From Planctomycetota bacterium (lineage in GTDB: Bacteria; Planctomycetota; Planctomycetia; Planctomycetales; Planctomycetaceae), in NCBI GenBank assembly GCA_027622115.1, contig JAQBZS010000198.1, forward strand, positions 1 through 9,556: a stretch of 9,556 bases of DNA, read 5' to 3'. Made by a program: the position numbers and the translations under genes. Shown here piece by piece: positions 7,841 through 9,556 of the stretch (within the stretch, counting starts at the first letter, position 1; the number at the start of each line of letters is the position of its first letter). The notes below the pieces were generated by a model. The model worked only from the letters and a program-made list of their open reading frames with translations, had not been told where the DNA came from and did not search any database.

Positions 7841-8377
7841 ATGGCGAACCGTAAGAAAGAAGTGGATGCTGCCGTTGCCGACTTGGACTTTGACGCGAAC
7901 ACCTACCAAGTCGAATTCAAGACCACGCTCGGAAGCTTCAAGCTCAATTTGGATCCGAGTGTTGCTCCGGGGCATTGTCGAAACATGATCGGGCTGACGC
8001 GAATTGGGTTTTACGACGGACTCATTTTCCATCGCATTATTCCCGGATTCATGATTCAGGGTGGTTGCCCCGAGGGCAGCGGCACGGGGGGACCGGGTTA
8101 CCAAATCAAACAGGAATTCAACGCCACGCCGCATGTCGCGGGCGTCTTGTCGATGGCTCGCTCGGGTGATCCGAATTCGGCCGGCTCGCAGTTTTTCGTG
8201 TGCCTCGGCAAACACACGCACCTGGATCGAAGTTACACCGCCTTCGGCAAGACAGCCGACGATGCCAGCTTGGATGTGGTCAAGACACTCGGATCCGTGT
8301 CGTGCGGCGCCAATGATCGCCCACATGAAGACGTGCGGATCGAGTCCGCAACGGTGATCGAAACTCCGATCGGTTGA
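7841..8377 (+). CDS. Cyclophilin-type peptidyl-prolyl cis-trans isomerase
   Basis: 178 residues, the usual size of a single-domain bacterial cyclophilin. It catalyses cis/trans isomerisation of peptide bonds before proline and assists protein folding. Active-site elements are present: FHRIIPGFMIQGG (63-75, with the catalytic Arg at R65 and substrate-pocket F70, M71, Q73), GTGGPGY (81-87), GVLSMARSGDPNSAGSQFF (101-119, pocket F118/F119) and LDRSYTAFGK (128-137). The position equivalent to Trp121 of human cyclophilin A is His127 and the His126 equivalent is Tyr132. Loss of that Trp is common in bacterial members and usually goes with weak cyclosporin binding. There is no signal peptide; the N-terminus is charged, so it is predicted cytoplasmic. 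It is transcribed divergently from the DUF1592 operon and is followed by the pseudogene region, so it seems to mark the edge of conserved chromosome. A ppi/ppiB-type assignment is reasonable, but the exact symbol is not certain. Confidence 0.95.
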   Translation: MANRKKEVDAAVADLDFDANTYQVEFKTTLGSFKLNLDPSVAPGHCRNMIGLTRIGFYDGLIFHRIIPGFMIQGGCPEGSGTGGPGYQIKQEFNATPHVAGVLSMARSGDPNSAGSQFFVCLGKHTHLDRSYTAFGKTADDASLDVVKTLGSVSCGANDRPHEDVRIESATVIETPIG

Positions 8378-8435
8378 TGCCCGACATTTAGTAGGTCGGC
8401 CAAACGGGACGGGCGGGGAACTTTCGTTTCCATCG

Positions 8436-9257
8436 TTACTGCACCGTGAAGTCCATCGCGCTGCTCCACTGCCAAAAGACGACAACAAAGAGGTTTGACC
8501 CCTTTGACTTCTTCCCGTAGGTCAGTCGGTGCGGTTGAATGATCCAGAGGGGGTCGCTTTTTCGTCGGCCTTCCGCAGTATCGGCGACCAGCGTTGCGAG
8601 CAGTGTGCCGTGTGCGTCGGCGAGAGCATTGTCAGGAAGAGTGACTGTCTCAACGGCTTCCATTCGGTTTGGAAGCGTGACGCTGATCCGAGTTCTTTCC
8701 TCACCGGCACCGCGAATGGTCAGACGGAGTGAAGTGGGTTCGTCGGCCAGATGATGCGAGTAGCTGACTCGAACCTGTGTCGCACTCTCCAGAATGACGG
8801 AGGCCAACTTCAGCGGCGGGGCTTCTCCAATCTCGCCTTCCGGTTCTTCCGTTGTTCCCGGTTCGAAGTCATCAAACTCAATCGGCTTTGTGGTGAGTTG
8901 CTTATCAAACAGCGATTCAAGCAAGTTGTCAGTTGAGTCGATCAGCAAGCACGTTTCGACGTTGCGGGCATTCAACGGCAGGGTGGCACTGGCAAAGTGT
9001 GCCACTGGCTTTGCCAGTGCGTTTTCCAGGCTGCGGCGGGGTGGCACTGGCAAAGTGTGCCACTGGCTTTGCCAGTGCGTTTTCCAGGCTGCGCGATTCA
9101 CGTTCCGATCCAAACGCTGATCGGGTGGTCTCTTCGGACGGATGTCACGCGGACTTGGATACCAGGAATGCGAGTAGCGTCGTCGTTTAAGTCACACCGA
9201 GGCCAGTTCGATCGGGGGCTGGATAATGCCGTTTTCCGCTTGGATGTGTTCGTGGCA
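8436..9257 (-). pseudogene. Broken gene of unknown function interrupted by a repeat pair
   Basis: The 3' part (8436-8977) is an intact reading frame of about 180 residues reading LNARNVETCLLIDSTDNLL, an acidic linker (EFDDFEPGTTEEPEGEIGE), then a beta-rich, Ig-like-looking stretch (LASVILESATQVRVSY, SLRLTIRGAG, RISVTLPN) and a C-terminus ending FWQWSSAMDFTVQ. Upstream in the same direction, 9103-9190 reads DATRIPGIQVRVTSVRRD, then HPISVWIGT, before a TGA within the right repeat flank. Further up, after an apparent one-base shift in TCACAC (9192-9197), comes AENGIIQPPIELASV back to a TAA at 9258-9260. The two halves are separated by the tandem repeat at 8981-9093. Joining them restores SVWIGTLNARNVETCLL in frame. 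I do not recognise the family. A formal ATG at 9113 exists, but its first 45 codons are mostly repeat sequence. The absence of a 5' end, the frameshift and the insertion all point to a dead gene. Confidence 0.6.
8981..9093. repeat. Tandem pair of 55-base hairpin repeats (period 58)
   Basis: Two identical 55-base copies, 8981-9035 and 9039-9093, separated by 3 bases. Each copy contains a perfect 12-bp stem, GCACTGGCAAAG / CTTTGCCAGTGC (first copy 8986-8997 and 9009-9020), with an 11-base loop TGTGCCACTGG. An alternative pairing GGCAC / GTGCC within the left half competes with it. A conserved tail, GTTTTCCAGGCTGCG, follows the hairpin. The pair is flanked by ATTCAACG (8970-8977) and ATTCACG (9096-9102), a possible imperfect target duplication. 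There is no coding capacity, so if mobile it would need a trans-acting enzyme. Confidence 0.85.
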
Positions 9258-9286
9258 TTACGTACCCCGCCGACTAAGCACGCATG

Positions 9287-9345
9287 CCGAAAGCACTGGC
9301 AGAGCCAGTGGCACACCCCAGAATTGCTCGCCAGTGCCACCCCGC
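9287..9345. repeat. Third, inverted and expanded copy of the hairpin repeat
   Basis: On the minus strand this region reads GGTGGCACTGGC, then a divergent 14-base spacer, then GTGTGCCACTGGCT, CTGCCAGTGC and TTTC. It matches the 8981/9039 copies except that the spacer replaces AAA and one T is C. It therefore belongs to the same family in opposite orientation. On the plus strand it also forms a short hairpin CACTGGC / GCCAGTG (9294-9300 with 9304-9310, loop AGA). It abuts the GC-rich gene scrap at about 9342. Confidence 0.7.
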
Positions 9346-9461
9346 CGGCGGCGTTGATGCAGGTGCTGGTCGACTACGAACGCGAACTCGGCCACCCCGA
9401 CGCCGAACCGCACGCCCAACACGTGGCCGCCATCCGCGCCCGCCTGGCTGCGGGTGAGTGA
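9342..9461 (+). pseudogene. GC-rich C-terminal gene scrap, 5' truncated at a repeat
   Basis: The frame closes at TGA 9459-9461. From about 9348 it reads AALMQVLVDYERELGHPDAE, then PHAQHVAAIRARLAAGE. Nearly every third base from 9357 on is G or C, unlike the DUF and BON genes in the window, and the residue mix (helical, Ala/Arg/Glu-rich) is convincing as the end of a real protein. Upstream the same frame runs straight into the inverted repeat copy and becomes repeat-encoded. The LGHPDA pattern recalls the closing helices of some TPR-type proteins, but I cannot assign a family. It is probably a remnant of a gene from a higher-GC source. Confidence 0.45.
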
Positions 9462-9465
9462 CCGC

Positions 9466-9556
9466 GCTATTTCTCTGAAGAAGACCTCGGCGACGCTGAT
9501 ACGCGAGCACAAGGACTACAGGGGACTGGAAGACGTTTTCCTGGGGCACGCCAACG
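9466..9556 (+). pseudogene. Tyrosine recombinase (integrase) C-terminal fragment, runs off the edge
   Basis: This frame reads AISLKKTSATLIREHKDY, then RGLEDVFLGHAN, at the right edge. Tyrosine recombinases carry an LRHT-like box (containing the second catalytic Arg) and an LGH box. In XerD (LRHAFATHLL...LLGHS) the two leucines are 22 residues apart, and here LKKT and LGHA are also 22 apart. I therefore infer a piece of an integrase catalytic domain. The Arg position is Lys, and the His normally three residues before it is Ile, so activity is doubtful unless this is a diverged subfamily. Upstream of about 9465 the same frame merely shadows the GC-rich scrap, so the N-terminal part is missing here. 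The nucleophilic Tyr would lie just outside the window. Confidence 0.45.

Noticed and set aside
8382..8400. Hairpin CCGAC / GTCGG just after the cyclophilin stop as a terminator
   Set aside because: Only 5 bp with a 9-base loop and no T-run; too weak to call.
8981..9093. CRISPR array
   Set aside because: Only two copies with a 3-base separation and no spacer-length unique sequence; the units are hairpin repeats in tandem.
9060..9113. Phospholipase D-like NVNRAAW...NARNVE reading in the minus-strand frame starting at 9113
   Set aside because: The AAWKT part is encoded by the repeat tail (TTTTCCAGGCTGCG), so the resemblance to a PLD motif is coincidental; no HxK motif is present upstream.
8997..9461. 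154-codon plus-strand open frame as one gene
   Set aside because: Its first two thirds are repeat sequence and antisense to the pseudogene; only the last 35 or so codons look genuinely coding, and these are reported separately as a scrap.

Overview
The window looks like a planctomycete chromosome (Pirellulales/Planctomycetales-like). The strongest evidence is an adjacent pair of protein families greatly expanded in that phylum: a long secreted cytochrome-c/PSD-domain protein (DUF1587/1595/1592/1588/1585 architecture) followed by a twin-arginine-signal DUF1552 protein. Intergenic hairpin repeats resembling short elements seen in planctomycete genomes support the same placement. The exact genus cannot be read from the sequence.

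Layout. Positions 1-79 may hold the last codons of a gene entering from the left. On the minus strand, 313-1101 encodes a PilZ-type (c-di-GMP receptor-like) protein. Its C-terminal domain is clear, but its N-terminal part appears to switch frame twice. A gene-poor leader (1102-1549) precedes a secreted plus-strand protein with two BON domains and a Pro/Gly/Gln/Tyr-rich tail (1550-2890). That gene ends in a strong hairpin terminator, followed by two long imperfect inverted repeats (2966-3038 and 3068-3136) in the gap between convergent genes. The minus-strand DUF1592-type gene (7611 to 4564) and DUF1552 gene (4511 to 3168) form a probable two-gene operon with a 52-base gap. A small cytoplasmic cyclophilin-type peptidyl-prolyl isomerase (7841-8377, plus) is divergent from that operon.

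From about 8380 to the right edge the window becomes a patchwork of broken genes and short repeats. It contains a minus-strand pseudogene of unknown function (8436-9257) interrupted by a tandem pair of 55-base hairpin repeats; a third, inverted and expanded copy of that repeat (about 9287-9345); a very GC-rich C-terminal gene scrap (about 9342-9461); and a scrap with tyrosine-recombinase (integrase) box II spacing that runs off the edge (about 9466-9556). Removing the repeat pair and one copy of a short flanking duplication restores a continuous reading frame across the insertion point. This is the most informative observation in the window, because it suggests that this repeat family moves, or has moved, into genes.

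I see no complete new multi-gene system here. The left 8.4 kb is ordinary planctomycete chromosome, and the right 1.2 kb is an eroded accessory or integration region whose continuation lies outside the window.
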